Shown: piece by piece, positions 8,747 through 17,965 of the stretch | Layout of the letters: every line of letters begins with the position of its first letter | Numbering within the stretch: position 1 is the first letter of the stretch | Assembly (NCBI GenBank): GCA_965217605.1 | Contig: CBDCJB010000017.1 | Span: forward strand, 62,001 to 126,000 | Source: JAYYZW01 sp965217605 | Lineage (GTDB): Bacteria; Pseudomonadota; Gammaproteobacteria; Ga0077536 | DNA: 64,000 bases | Direction: 5' to 3' | Notes under the pieces: model-generated | What the model saw: only the letters and a program-made list of their open reading frames with translations | Told to the model about the DNA's origin: nothing | The model's database searches: none | Position numbers and translations under genes: made by a program

Positions 8747-9793
8747 ATGACGGTGTTTCGTTTCGGCGCGATGTTCGATTCCGGTCCGCAGTTCGGCCCA
8801 TACGCAAAGCTGATCGAGGATCACGGGTTCAAGGTCGTCTATAGCATCGATTCGCCCATCGTCTGGCGCGAAATGGCGCCGTCATTGACGCAGGCGGCGC
8901 TCGCGACGACGACACTCCAAATAGGCGCATGCTGTACCAATCCGGTGTCGCGTAACCTCGTGGTCAACGCGAGCTTCCACGCCTCCTTGCACGAACTCTC
9001 CGGCGGCCGAGTTATCCTTGGAATAGGCAAGGGTGACAGCGCGTTGCGGCGCATCGGTGAACGCCAAGCGACGCTAAAGGAGTTCAAGGAGGACGTCGTG
9101 CTCCTGCATCGGCTCGCTAATGGTGAGGAGATTACCTACCAGCCCGAGCGCCCGGGGCACGAAGACTGGCATGCGCAAGGCTCCGACGCGGTTCCCGTGC
9201 GCTTCGATTGGGCCATCGACGCAAAGATGCCACTCTATATCGCCGGTTACGGTCCGAAGATCCTGGCTTGGGCCGGTCAGGTGGCGGACGGCGTGTTCGT
9301 CCAGATAGCGGAGCCGAAAACCGTCGAGTGGATAATCGGAAACGTAAAGGCAAGCGCCGAGGCGGGCGGGCGGGATCCCAATGCCATCGATTTCGTGTGC
9401 TGCGTGCCAAGTGCGATCTCCGACGACCTCCATGAGGCCTGCGATCTCACCCGCGGCTTTCCGGCGTTCGTGGCCAACCACGTCGCCGATCTCGTGCGGT
9501 TCACACCGAAATCCGATATTCCGCCGGAATTCCTCAAATGCCTGGAGGGCCACGAAAAGTACGATTACCGGCACCACACCGACAGCACCGCCGACCACGC
9601 GGCGACGGTCACCGACGAACTGGCGGAGGCCTATACGGTCGTTGGGACGGCGGAGGCCTGCCTGGAGAAGCTCAAACGCTTGGAGGAGATCGGGATTACC
9701 CAGTTATGCATCTATTTCCTGGGCTACACTGATGCGCAGATCCGGTCTACTGTGGCGGCCTACCGCGATACAATCATTCCCGGGATGACGTGA
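8747..9793 (+). CDS. LLM-class flavin/F420-type oxidoreductase
   Basis: 348 residues with the TIM-barrel of bacterial luciferase-like monooxygenases. MFDSGPQFGPYAKLIEDHGF near the start, HELSGGRVILGIGKGD near residue 90 and MPLYIAGYGPKILAWAGQVADG near 165 match the 5,10-methylene-tetrahydromethanopterin-reductase-like branch. The cofactor (FMN or F420) and substrate cannot be read from sequence. It is co-oriented with the amidohydrolase 18 bp upstream and probably co-transcribed. Confidence 0.85.
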   Translation: MTVFRFGAMFDSGPQFGPYAKLIEDHGFKVVYSIDSPIVWREMAPSLTQAALATTTLQIGACCTNPVSRNLVVNASFHASLHELSGGRVILGIGKGDSALRRIGERQATLKEFKEDVVLLHRLANGEEITYQPERPGHEDWHAQGSDAVPVRFDWAIDAKMPLYIAGYGPKILAWAGQVADGVFVQIAEPKTVEWIIGNVKASAEAGGRDPNAIDFVCCVPSAISDDLHEACDLTRGFPAFVANHVADLVRFTPKSDIPPEFLKCLEGHEKYDYRHHTDSTADHAATVTDELAEAYTVVGTAEACLEKLKRLEEIGITQLCIYFLGYTDAQIRSTVAAYRDTIIPGMT

Positions 9794-9850
9794 GGGGCTA
9801 TGCGGAACCCGCGAATGAAAATAAAATAGACGTTGGTCGGGAGGTTATCT

Positions 9851-10273
9851 ATGAAAACGTATTCATCAATGCTGCTCGCCGTAATCACGGCATTCGTGCT
9901 TGCGGGCTGCGGTGACGAAGGCCCTAAGGAAGAGGCCGCACCGGAGTCATATACGGTCGAATACTTCGTGCTAATGAATAGCCCGGGTATGGTCAAAATC
10001 ACCTATAAAGACCCGAGTGGTCAGGAAATTGTGGACCCGAGTGTCGGCGCACCGACGGTGGGCACTACCTGGGAGAAAGTATTCGACTTCGGCGCCACCG
10101 TTGATTCCAAGCTTCTCGTGGAATTGGCTGCAGACGGGCCTGACGACCCGGTCGGGTGTGAGTTATACATCGCCATAAACGGTGAGCGCGTGCAGAAGGC
10201 CACGAAGTTCATTACCCGGTCGAACACCATGACGTTGGCTGTCAAGCTTCCGAAGCCGGCGGCGGGCGGATAA
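9851..10273 (+). CDS. Putative lipoprotein of unknown function
   Basis: 140 residues. MKTYSSMLLAVITAFVLAGCG is a lipoprotein signal peptide with lipobox LAGC, so the mature protein should begin at Cys20 and be anchored in the membrane. The mature part is acidic and strand-rich (VEYFVLMNSPGMVKITYKD) with no motif I recognise. The ATG at 9851 has a clear GGGAGG site six bases upstream, which favours it over a start six codons earlier. Confidence 0.75.
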   Translation: MKTYSSMLLAVITAFVLAGCGDEGPKEEAAPESYTVEYFVLMNSPGMVKITYKDPSGQEIVDPSVGAPTVGTTWEKVFDFGATVDSKLLVELAADGPDDPVGCELYIAINGERVQKATKFITRSNTMTLAVKLPKPAAGG

Positions 10274-10351
10274 GCAAAAGGCTCCAGATTAGAAACGCGC
10301 GGTCGATCGCGCGAACGACCTGCCAAGCGCTCGGCTGGCCCCGGCCGTCAA

Positions 10352-11038
10352 ATGCCAAACATCGTTGACGAGATCTGCGAGCGCGCCTTGGCCATCGCGC
10401 CGGAGGTGCCGTGGCTGGTCGAGCCGCTGACGCCGGGACGCGGCCGCGCGTTCATTCTGCAGCACATCGTACGCAATCGACTCTTCAGCGCCGTGATCCG
10501 CCCGTCGTGGATCAGCCGCTGTCCCGACCTCGACGTGGTGCGCAAGACCATCGGCCAGATGCGCGAAGAGCTCATCTACGACGATGAGATCGCACAGCCG
10601 CATTCGACCTTGTTATGGGAGATGGGCCGCAATGTAGGTCTGAGCGATGAACAGATGGACCAGACGCGGCCGGTGCCCCTGGTCGACGCCGGCCTGGCCG
10701 TCTTGGAACACATCGCGCGTACCCATCACTGGGTCGCCGGATGGCTGGCCACATCGGTCGACGAATTCATCTTGACGGCGATGCCGGGCAAGCACAATTA
10801 CCTACCCGAAGCCTGGAAAAAGGCCTTTAATCTCAATGATGAGCAGGTCTTCTTCTTCGCCTACCACACCCAGGCCGATGACGATCACGCTGGGCGTAAG
10901 GTGTGGGAACCCATTGCGCGACACGCGAGCACAGACCAACTCCATGACGAGATCATCGACAGCATGGAGCTCGCATTGACGGCTACGAAGCTGTTTTATC
11001 AAGGGATCTGTGAACTCGGCGACTCGATGGACGCCTAA
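10352..11038 (+). CDS. Heme-oxygenase-fold protein (TenA/PqqC-like, possible diiron oxidase)
   Basis: 228 residues, all helical, of the size of PqqC, TenA and HDO (heme-oxygenase-like diiron oxidase) enzymes. Candidate metal ligands sit in the usual places: the EELIYDDEIAQPH segment at about 72-84 and HTQADDDHAG at 172-181, giving an HxxxDxxH pattern. This favours an HDO-type oxygenase acting on an amino or carboxylic acid over thiaminase TenA. The next gene, a class IV aminotransferase, begins 79 bp downstream on the same strand. Confidence 0.7.
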   Translation: MPNIVDEICERALAIAPEVPWLVEPLTPGRGRAFILQHIVRNRLFSAVIRPSWISRCPDLDVVRKTIGQMREELIYDDEIAQPHSTLLWEMGRNVGLSDEQMDQTRPVPLVDAGLAVLEHIARTHHWVAGWLATSVDEFILTAMPGKHNYLPEAWKKAFNLNDEQVFFFAYHTQADDDHAGRKVWEPIARHASTDQLHDEIIDSMELALTATKLFYQGICELGDSMDA

Positions 11039-11117
11039 TAATCGACAGGGCTGTAATGCGTCTCGCGCGAATCGCTATACTCAGCCCTAGCGCAAGAATC
11101 AGACTCGAGGTAATCGT

Positions 11118-12035
11118 ATGACCGACGGTATCGTTTTTATCGATGGTGAGTTCGTCAAACCCGAAGACGCGAAGATGTCGATCTTCGACATGGGTTTCGT
11201 GTGGAGCGATTGCGTCTACGATGTGACGTCGGTTTGGAAGGGTTGGTTCTTCATGCTCGAAGCGCATCTGGATCGCTTCGAGCGTTCGTGCGCGGGCTTC
11301 CGGCTCGAGAGTCCCTACGATCGCGATGCCATTCGGCGCATCTGCGCGGAGTGCGTGGAGCGCGCCGGCCTCGAGGACGCCTACGTCAAGCTACAGATGA
11401 CGCGCGGTGTATCGCAAACCGATCCGCGCGGTGCCGAATGCCGTTTCATGACCTATGCGATCCCGTTCGTCTGGATCTGGGGTGAGGACAAGTGCCGGCA
11501 GGGAGCGAACCTTTTTTTGAGCAGCGTGGAGCGCATTTCGTCCAAAGCGATCGATCAACGCTTCAAGAACTACAATCGAGCGGATCTCGTCCAAGCACGC
11601 TTCGAAGCCTACGATCGAGGATGCGATGATGCGCTGTTGTGCGGTCCGGACGGGAACCTGACCGAAGGGCCGGGATGCAACATCTTTTTGGTCCATGACG
11701 GGCGCATCGTGAGTCCCGACCACAACGTCCTGGAAGGTGTCACCCGTAGCGGTGTCCGCGAACTATGTGAGCTCGAGGGCGTCCCCTTCGAGCTCCGCAA
11801 GGTGCATCCGGATGAACTGCAAACGGCGGACGAAATCTTTGCCAGCACCACCGCCGGCGGCGTCATGCCGGTCACGCAAATCGACAACAAGCCCGTGCGC
11901 AACGGCCATATTGGGCTCGTGACGAGCCGCATACAGGAGCTCTATTGGCGCAAGCGCGCGGAGGGTTGGCACGGCACCCGCGTCGATGACGCGCTCGCGG
12001 CAGGCAAGGCGAAAACGGCCGCGTCGGGCGGTTGA
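11118..12035 (+). CDS. Class IV PLP-dependent aminotransferase (BCAT / D-amino acid transaminase type)
   Basis: 305 residues. The fold-type IV pattern is clear: FIDGEFVKPEDAKMSIFD at the start, PLP-binding Lys150 in QRFKNYNRADLV, and the catalytic loop GNLTEGPGCNIFLVHDG followed by GVTRSGVRELC. It transfers an amino group between a branched-chain or D-amino acid and a 2-oxo acid; the sequence does not separate IlvE from D-AAT or aminodeoxychorismate lyase. A GAGGTAAT ribosome-binding site precedes the ATG. The gene ends 6 bp before the next gene, suggesting one transcript. Confidence 0.9.
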   Translation: MTDGIVFIDGEFVKPEDAKMSIFDMGFVWSDCVYDVTSVWKGWFFMLEAHLDRFERSCAGFRLESPYDRDAIRRICAECVERAGLEDAYVKLQMTRGVSQTDPRGAECRFMTYAIPFVWIWGEDKCRQGANLFLSSVERISSKAIDQRFKNYNRADLVQARFEAYDRGCDDALLCGPDGNLTEGPGCNIFLVHDGRIVSPDHNVLEGVTRSGVRELCELEGVPFELRKVHPDELQTADEIFASTTAGGVMPVTQIDNKPVRNGHIGLVTSRIQELYWRKRAEGWHGTRVDDALAAGKAKTAASGG

Positions 12036-12040
12036 TCTCA

Positions 12041-12427
12041 ATGGTTCCTTCCATTCGTATATGCATTTTGCTCGTAGCTTTGCTCGGCCTTTGCCCGCCC
12101 GTTCTGGCCTGTGACACCGACGCCGAATGCGGCGTGGGCGGTACCTGCATCAAGCGCGAAAAACGCGCGCGCGGCGTGTGCTATGGCGGTTCACGAAAAG
12201 CGGTCGAACCGGAGGCCCCACAATTCAGTGCGCCACCGTCGTATGGTGGCGGATATTCTGGCGATCAACGCCAACAGCTCATGGAATTCATGGGCGATCC
12301 GGATCAACTGATCCGGGAACAGCTCCCCGGCCGCGAGATCGGTGGCAAATGCACCATCAACAATGATTGCCCCGCCGGATTCGACTGCGTGCACGCCCAC
12401 TTCGAAGGGCGCTGCGTGAAGCTCTAG
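12041..12427 (+). CDS. Secreted Cys-rich protein, two Cys modules
   Basis: About 128 residues. The N-terminus IRICILLVALLGLCPPVLA is a Sec signal peptide with probable cleavage before CDTD. Two similar cysteine modules follow: CDTDAECGVGGTCIKREKRARGVC right after the cleavage site and, at the C-terminus, KCTINNDCPAGFDCVHAHFEGRC. Each has the spacing C-x5-C-x5-C-x(8-9)-C, which suggests two small disulfide knots joined by a Gly/Gln-rich linker in the periplasm or outside. The ATG at 12041 is preferred to an in-frame TTG at 12032 that overlaps the preceding stop. Confidence 0.7.
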   Translation: MVPSIRICILLVALLGLCPPVLACDTDAECGVGGTCIKREKRARGVCYGGSRKAVEPEAPQFSAPPSYGGGYSGDQRQQLMEFMGDPDQLIREQLPGREIGGKCTINNDCPAGFDCVHAHFEGRCVKL

Positions 12428-15400
12428 AAACTCGAAACTGCGGACCAGTTACGGCGCAGCGTGGGTTCCGGCGTTACCATATCGCCTGGGTTAACCGCTG
12501 GCGGACTAACCGATGCTAATAAATCCGACCCGCCAAACAACTTGCGCGCTTCTGGGGTTACTACTGTCTATCGCGTCGCCCGCGGGAGCGGTGACTTGGG
12601 TCGGCGACGGTGACGGCTTTTCATTCAACGATCCTGATAATTGGAATCCCGCCGCCGTGCCGGGGCCGGGAGACACGGCAACGTTCAACAGCGGGCCGAC
12701 GAACGTATCGTTCGGCAGCCCCGTCACTAATGCCTTAACGGACGTCAGCGGTACCTTCAATTTCCTGCTGAACAACAACACCTACACGACTGAACTGACC
12801 ACGTTCATCTCCGGCGACCTCAATCTTTAAAACGGAGAGCTGACGGGCTCGAGCCACCTGATCAGCGGTAACAGTAAAGTGACGGTGGCCGACATGGTCG
12901 CGGTGCTGGATGCGACGACGGACATCACGGTCAAGGACAACGCCTTTCTCGATGTGGAAGACGGCTCGGTCGGCGCACCGAGCTTGTACGTCGACAACAA
13001 CGCGAGGGTAACCGTCGACGGTGGTATCGCCGACTTTGACGATCTCGTCATCGGTGATGGAAACGTGGGCGAAAACGCGAGGTTTTCGCTGCTGAATGGC
13101 GCTTCCTTGGTTGCGACTAACCCCATCGTAGTCGGAACGAATGGGGGACGGGGCGAATTTACCGTTGCCGCGGGAACCGTCTTCAACAGCAACGTCTCCG
13201 ATCTTCTGCTGGGAGCCAATGCCGGCGACCAAGGCGATTTGAATGTGTTCTCCGGCGCAACGGTTACGTTAACGGGCGCCGCCCAATTCGGCGCTCTGGG
13301 CGACACGTCGATCGGCATCGAAGACAGCATTCTGAACCTCGATTCGCTGTTGCTGGGCGTCGACGGCGGCGCCGGCCTGGGTATTGAGGGCCAGGGTTCA
13401 CAATTAAACGTCGCCGCGAATGACATCGTGCTCGGCGTGAATGCGGGCGGCGATGGATCGTTTTCCATCAGCGACGCAACGGTGGCCTTACCGGCACATC
13501 TGGTTGTAGGTGGCGCCGGCATCGGCCGATTGCGCACCGACGATGGCGCCATGCTGACCGTCAACGGCCACTTGGTGCTGGGCGAACTAGCCGGGAGCCA
13601 GGGCGACTGGGATCTCGACGTGTTCGACTTTCTGGATGTCGATATCGTCGGGGACTTGATCGTCGGCGATCAGGGGCGCGGTGAGATCAGCGCCGAAATC
13701 GCTGGAGCCCACATACAGGCTGCCAATCTAATCGTCGGGAATCAGGCCGGGATTCAATTTTTCGACGGCGGCTCCGCCTTTTTCGAAGAGTTCGAGGACA
13801 GCACGCTGATGATCCTCGGCGCGTCGACGATCGGTAACCAGAGCAACGGTGCCCTGAATACGAATACCGGCACTTGGTCGACCGGTGGTGCCGTCACCGT
13901 CGGGCATAGCGCGGATGGGCAGGTCAACACGTCCGACACGGCGGTCTCGAGCGACAGTGCGGTACTGGGCATGAACACTACCGGTGACGGCACGGCCAAT
14001 CTCTATGGCGGAAGCTGGAACATCACCAACGGGCTGATCGCAGGCCACCAAGGCACGGCCTCGATGGACATGGGCGGCGGCGTCATTGTCACGAGCGCCT
14101 GGACCACCATAGCCAATGTATTGGGTTCGGGCGCAACCGTGGATATCTACGAGGGTTCACAGTTGTCCACCGGCCAGTTGGAAGTCGGCTTTGGCGGTAA
14201 TGGCTTGCTCGACATCTACGACGGCGGCAGCGCTGCGACGACCTCGACGCGCATCGCGTTTGCGGGACAAGGCGCGGTCATCGTAGACGGATCAAGCTCC
14301 TGGTTGGACGCGTCATCGGTATTGAGCCTGTCGCCCACTGGAGTCGGGACGCTGCAGGTTTTCAATGGCGCACAGGTCACGTCCCATACGACGGTGGTCG
14401 ATTACGGTGGTGGAAGTCCGCTGTCGAACGTGCACGTCGACGGCGCCGGTTCCTTCCTTCAGGCGCTTTTTTTGCGCGTCGGCGAGGCATCGGTTAACGG
14501 CGGAGTGCTCATTCAAAACGGCGTGCAGGCGGATTGCACCGATTGTTTCATCGGCCCATTGGCCGGATTCGGGGGTGTGGTTACCGTCGATGGCGCGGGA
14601 TCGCAGTTCAACAGTTTCAATCGTCTGTCGATCGCGGGCGCCGGCGGGGGTAACTTCAACGTGATCAATGGCGCCACGGCTGCCACGAACGCGATTGACA
14701 TCGGTGTATCGGGTGGCGTCGGTGCGCTCTTCGTCGCGGATCCCGGATCGTGGCTCACGATCACGACGACACTGGATCTCTCGCCGGCCGGCGAGGGATA
14801 CGCGAGTGTTGAGAACGGCGCACAGGCGTTTACGGATAAAGCATTGATCGATTTTGCGGGTGCCGTGCCAACCTTCAACTTCCACGTCCGTGATGCCAAC
14901 TCGTTCTTCTCGGCCAATACGTTTCGCATCGGCTCCGCGTCGACGAACTCGGCCGCGTTCGTCGACCTGAGTGGGCGCATGGACTGTAATGTGATCTGCA
15001 CCGTCGGCGAAGCCCCCAATATGTTCGGATCGGTGACGGTCACGAACATGAATTCGACGTGGAACGTCTTCGGGGATCTCAACGTCGCAAACGACGAATT
15101 CGCCCTCAATCCTGGTGGCGACGGCATCGTGCAGATTTTCGATCACGGTTTCGTGAACGTGGGCGGCAGCACGAATACCTACACGAACCCAACGGGCTTC
15201 GGCGAGATTTTTGTCGACGGTGGTTATCTCAGCACGACGTCCCTCAGCAATTACGGATTCCTGAACTTCATCGACGGCGTCGTCGAAGTCATCGGCGGGA
15301 CCTTCGACAACGCCGGGCTGGATTTCACGCTCGACGGGTTCGATATGACCGACCTGCCGTTGTTTCGCCTCAAGGACGGCGCGACGTCGAACGGGTTGAC

Positions 15401-16011
15401 TGATTTCGTCACCGTGGGAAACCTCCGGCATGCGAGATTGGAGATCCTCGGCGATGCGCAGTTGACGAGTGACGGCGGGACCGCCGGCGCGCAGTTCGGC
15501 GGCGAAGGCCACGTCCTCGTCAACGGCGTCAATTCGCTGTGGGATACCGGGGCCGAACCCTTCACCGCAGCCGATGCCGGCGTCGCTGACGTAACGCTGA
15601 CCAGCGGCGGCGAAATTCACAGCACCGGCGGTTTTATCGCGAAGCAACCCGGCTCCATCGGTGGGGTGGTCGTCGACGGGATCGGGTCCTTGTGGTTCAG
15701 CACGCAGAACATCAATGTCGGTGGCGATGGCGTTTTCCTGGGCGGCACCGGCACGCTCATCCTGATGGATGACGCCACGGTCGCCGCACCGCAGGTCACG
15801 GTATTCGAAGGCAGTAGTCTCGGCGGTACCGGTACGGTTAACGGCAACGTCCACGCCGACGGCACGGTATTTCCCGGCCAATCGCCCGGACTCCTCATGG
15901 TCGGCGGCGATTACACCCAGACCGACACCGGCACGCTGGTCATCGAGCTCGGCGGTTTGCTCGCAGGCACCGAGTTCGATCTGCTGGATGTCACCGGCGA
16001 TGCTGAGCTAG

Positions 16012-17623
16012 CCCGGATATTGCATGAGCAGTGAGATTGGGCGTGGAGTTGGTCGATCATGGGTCGGAATTCGTTGGTGGTGGCACGAAGCGGCGCTTGA
16101 GCGCGACGTTTCGGCGCGCCACTGGTGGATTTATCGCCGATTGCGATGCACGAGTCGTTTCGGAGGCGAGCGACACCCCGACTCACAAGGAATCGCACAC
16201 GAGGCGACTGGCGTTGGGACGACTATCCCGGCTTGAGGCGAGCGGCCACCAGGCAGAACAGTTCTCGATGGGGGTAAGCACTGGAGAGCAACAGTCGGAT
16301 GCGCCTGGTATTGCGCAAGACGATGGCGCCGATGCGTAATAGTTTCAGGCGCAGCGTGCCGCCTTGCGCGCGAGCCCGTGCCGTTGCGTGTAGTGCCACC
16401 CGGCGGATCGTCTCCAACAGCGTGTAAGCCAAGCTTGAGAGCAACAGCCGGAACTGATTGGCCCACCAGGTGTGGCAACTGGTGCGATCGGCAAACAGGC
16501 CCAACTGCTGCTCCTTGATCCGGTTCTCCATCTCGCCGCGGGCGCAGTAGAGGCGGTCGTAGATGCGTTGGGCCTTGCCGGTGAGGTGGGTCACCACGAA
16601 GCGGGGATTGCTGCCGCGGGCGCTGTGCTCGGCCTTGACGATCACCCGTCGCGGGGTATCCCAAGTCGGTGCGGCGTAACGGACCTCGCTGAACAGGCGC
16701 TGCTTCTCACCCATCATCCAATACCGCCACTGAGCCAACGTGCGCAACGCTAACGATTGATCGTGCAAACGCGGGTTTTTCGCGATACCCATGACGTAAT
16801 CCACGCCGTGGCGATCGAACCAGCGCAGCATCCGCCAGCGGCAAAAGCCGGCATCGGCGCGCACCAGGATCTCGACCTTCGGCCACGCCTGGCGCAACCG
16901 TTTGATCAACAGCGCCAAGATCGCCCCACTGTGTTTTGCGCCGTCGATCTTGCTCGAACGCAGATAACTGACCAACCGTTGATCGCCACAGAACACGTAC
17001 AAGGGCAGACAGCAGTAGTGGTCGTAGTCGCCGTGGAAGAAGCGGCCCGCTTGATCACCCTGCACCCGATCGTCGGTGGCATCCACATCGCGTATCAGTC
17101 GTCGGGGCGCTTGTTTGTAAGCGGCGATAAAGTTATCAATGAGTCCCTTGTGCAGGGCCACCGCGGTGTTCCGGTTCGCGCGGTTCTCCAGTCGGCACAA
17201 CGTCGACGGGCTCGCCAGCGACGCATCCCGGGAAAGCGCCGTCTGCAGAGCCAAGTCCGCGCGCAATGCCTCGTGGTCGTTGAGGTCCTCATAGCCCAGG
17301 GAAAGGCCATAGACCCGCTGTCGGACCAGCGACTCCAGAGCGTGGGTGCAGCTCTTTGTCCGGCGCGAATCCCCAATGGCCCGTGCCGCGGCCTTGATCA
17401 ACCCGGTCCGTTCATCGGCCCAGCGCAGCAACTGCACCCCACCGTTGGAAGTGATGTCACCGCCGTTGAATGAGACGTCGATCTTGCGGCGAGAAAAGCC
17501 TGGAAATTGCAGCGCAGTCTGGGTACATTCTGTCACGGGCGAGTCCTTTCCGTTTTCAGCCTAACTAACTGAATTATAACGGATTAGAAAGGGCTTGCCC
17601 TCTTTTTTTATGAAATATCCGGG
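16012..17623. mobile_element. IS1380-family insertion sequence (1,612 bp, CTAG target duplication)
   Basis: The left end CCCGGATATTGCATGA and the right end, read inward, CCCGGATATTTCATAA are near-perfect terminal inverted repeats. The 4-bp CTAG is present on both sides (16008-16011 and 17624-17627), the 4-bp target duplication expected for IS1380. The element holds one intact transposase gene on the minus strand. The clean duplication and intact gene point to a recent insertion. Confidence 0.93.
16223..17536 (-). CDS. IS1380-family transposase
   Basis: 437 residues, full length for the family. The DDE catalytic residues are visible in RDVDATDDRVQG (first Asp), EILVRADAGFCRWRML (second Asp) and GEMENRIKEQQLGLFADR (Glu). 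The N-terminal VSFNGGDITSNGGVQLLRWADE is typical of IS1380 transposases. It catalyses cut-and-paste movement of the surrounding element. No frameshift is seen, so it is probably active. It is transcribed opposite to the gene it interrupts. Confidence 0.95.
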   Translation of the reverse strand: MTECTQTALQFPGFSRRKIDVSFNGGDITSNGGVQLLRWADERTGLIKAAARAIGDSRRTKSCTHALESLVRQRVYGLSLGYEDLNDHEALRADLALQTALSRDASLASPSTLCRLENRANRNTAVALHKGLIDNFIAAYKQAPRRLIRDVDATDDRVQGDQAGRFFHGDYDHYCCLPLYVFCGDQRLVSYLRSSKIDGAKHSGAILALLIKRLRQAWPKVEILVRADAGFCRWRMLRWFDRHGVDYVMGIAKNPRLHDQSLALRTLAQWRYWMMGEKQRLFSEVRYAAPTWDTPRRVIVKAEHSARGSNPRFVVTHLTGKAQRIYDRLYCARGEMENRIKEQQLGLFADRTSCHTWWANQFRLLLSSLAYTLLETIRRVALHATARARAQGGTLRLKLLRIGAIVLRNTRRIRLLLSSAYPHRELFCLVAARLKPG

Positions 17624-17909
17624 CTAGACGGAACGCTGCTAGTGGAGCTCTTCGACGGCTTCACGCCGCAACTCGGCGATACCTTCAGATTTCTATTGGC
17701 GGCGAACGTGACGGGCGTGTTCGCCGACACGGTATTCCCCAACTTGGGCGACTTGACGCTCGAGGTCGTCTACGGCGCCGACTTTGCCGAGCTCGGCGTC
17801 AACGCGATCCCGATCCCGCCGGCGTTGTGGTTGTTCACGAGCGCGCTCGCGCTGCTCATAGCCCGCCGTCGCGTCTAGTTAAATAAAAACGGAGCTAGTA
17901 GTTAGGGGC

Positions 17910-17938
17910 TTGACTTCCATATAGGCACCACCTATACT
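17910..17938 (+). promoter_or_regulatory. Sigma-70-type promoter inside the transposon left end
   Basis: TTGACT at 17910-17915 and TATACT at 17933-17938 are separated by exactly 17 bp, a near-consensus promoter. The -35 box abuts the terminal inverted repeat. It should drive the transposase and, through the overlap, the methyltransferase-nuclease gene. Confidence 0.75.
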
Positions 17939-17940
17939 TA

Positions 17941-17965
17941 GTTCATAGGAGCTAACACTATGAAC
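17941..17965 (+). promoter_or_regulatory. Hairpin sequestering the transposase start codon
   Basis: GTTCATAG at 17941-17948 and CTATGAAC at 17958-17965 are perfect inverted complements. The downstream arm contains the ATG start (17960) and the enclosed loop holds the GGAG ribosome-binding site. Folding would hide the start from ribosomes, as known for some ISs that silence read-through transcripts. Confidence 0.6.

Larger units (their letters stand above)
12513..17878 (+). pseudogene. Giant PEP-CTERM-type secreted beta-repeat protein, disrupted by a nonsense codon and an IS
   Basis: Signal peptide LLLSIASPAGA, then WVGDGDGFSFNDPDNWNP, typical of proteins built from autotransporter-associated beta strands. 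About 1,000 residues of Gly/Asn-rich repeats follow (VVGTNGGRGEFTV, LLLGANAGDQGDLNV and so on). The end, after 17624, is IPIPPALWLFTSALALLIARRRV, a PEP-CTERM-like sorting signal. Two lesions break it: an in-frame TAA at 12828-12830, where AAA (Lys) would be expected, with the same frame resuming directly; and an IS1380 copy at 16012-17623. Removing the IS and one CTAG rejoins the frame exactly (...DAEL-DGTLLVEL...), giving about 1,249 codons. The likely original role was a surface or matrix protein anchored by an exosortase system. Confidence 0.88.

Noticed and set aside
12828..12830. In-frame TAA considered as recoding site
   Set aside because: TAA is not read as selenocysteine or pyrrolysine in bacteria; a simple AAA to TAA change explains it and the gene has a second lesion.
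14313..15881. A 522-residue open frame antisense to the giant repeat protein
   Set aside because: Shadow of the Gly/Asn-rich coding strand; composition (Arg, Glu, Val, His) is that of a complement frame.
12879..16011. Repeated modules considered as a DNA repeat array or CRISPR
   Set aside because: Repetition is at protein level (Gly/Asn-rich strands) with varied nucleotides; no identical spaced direct repeats.
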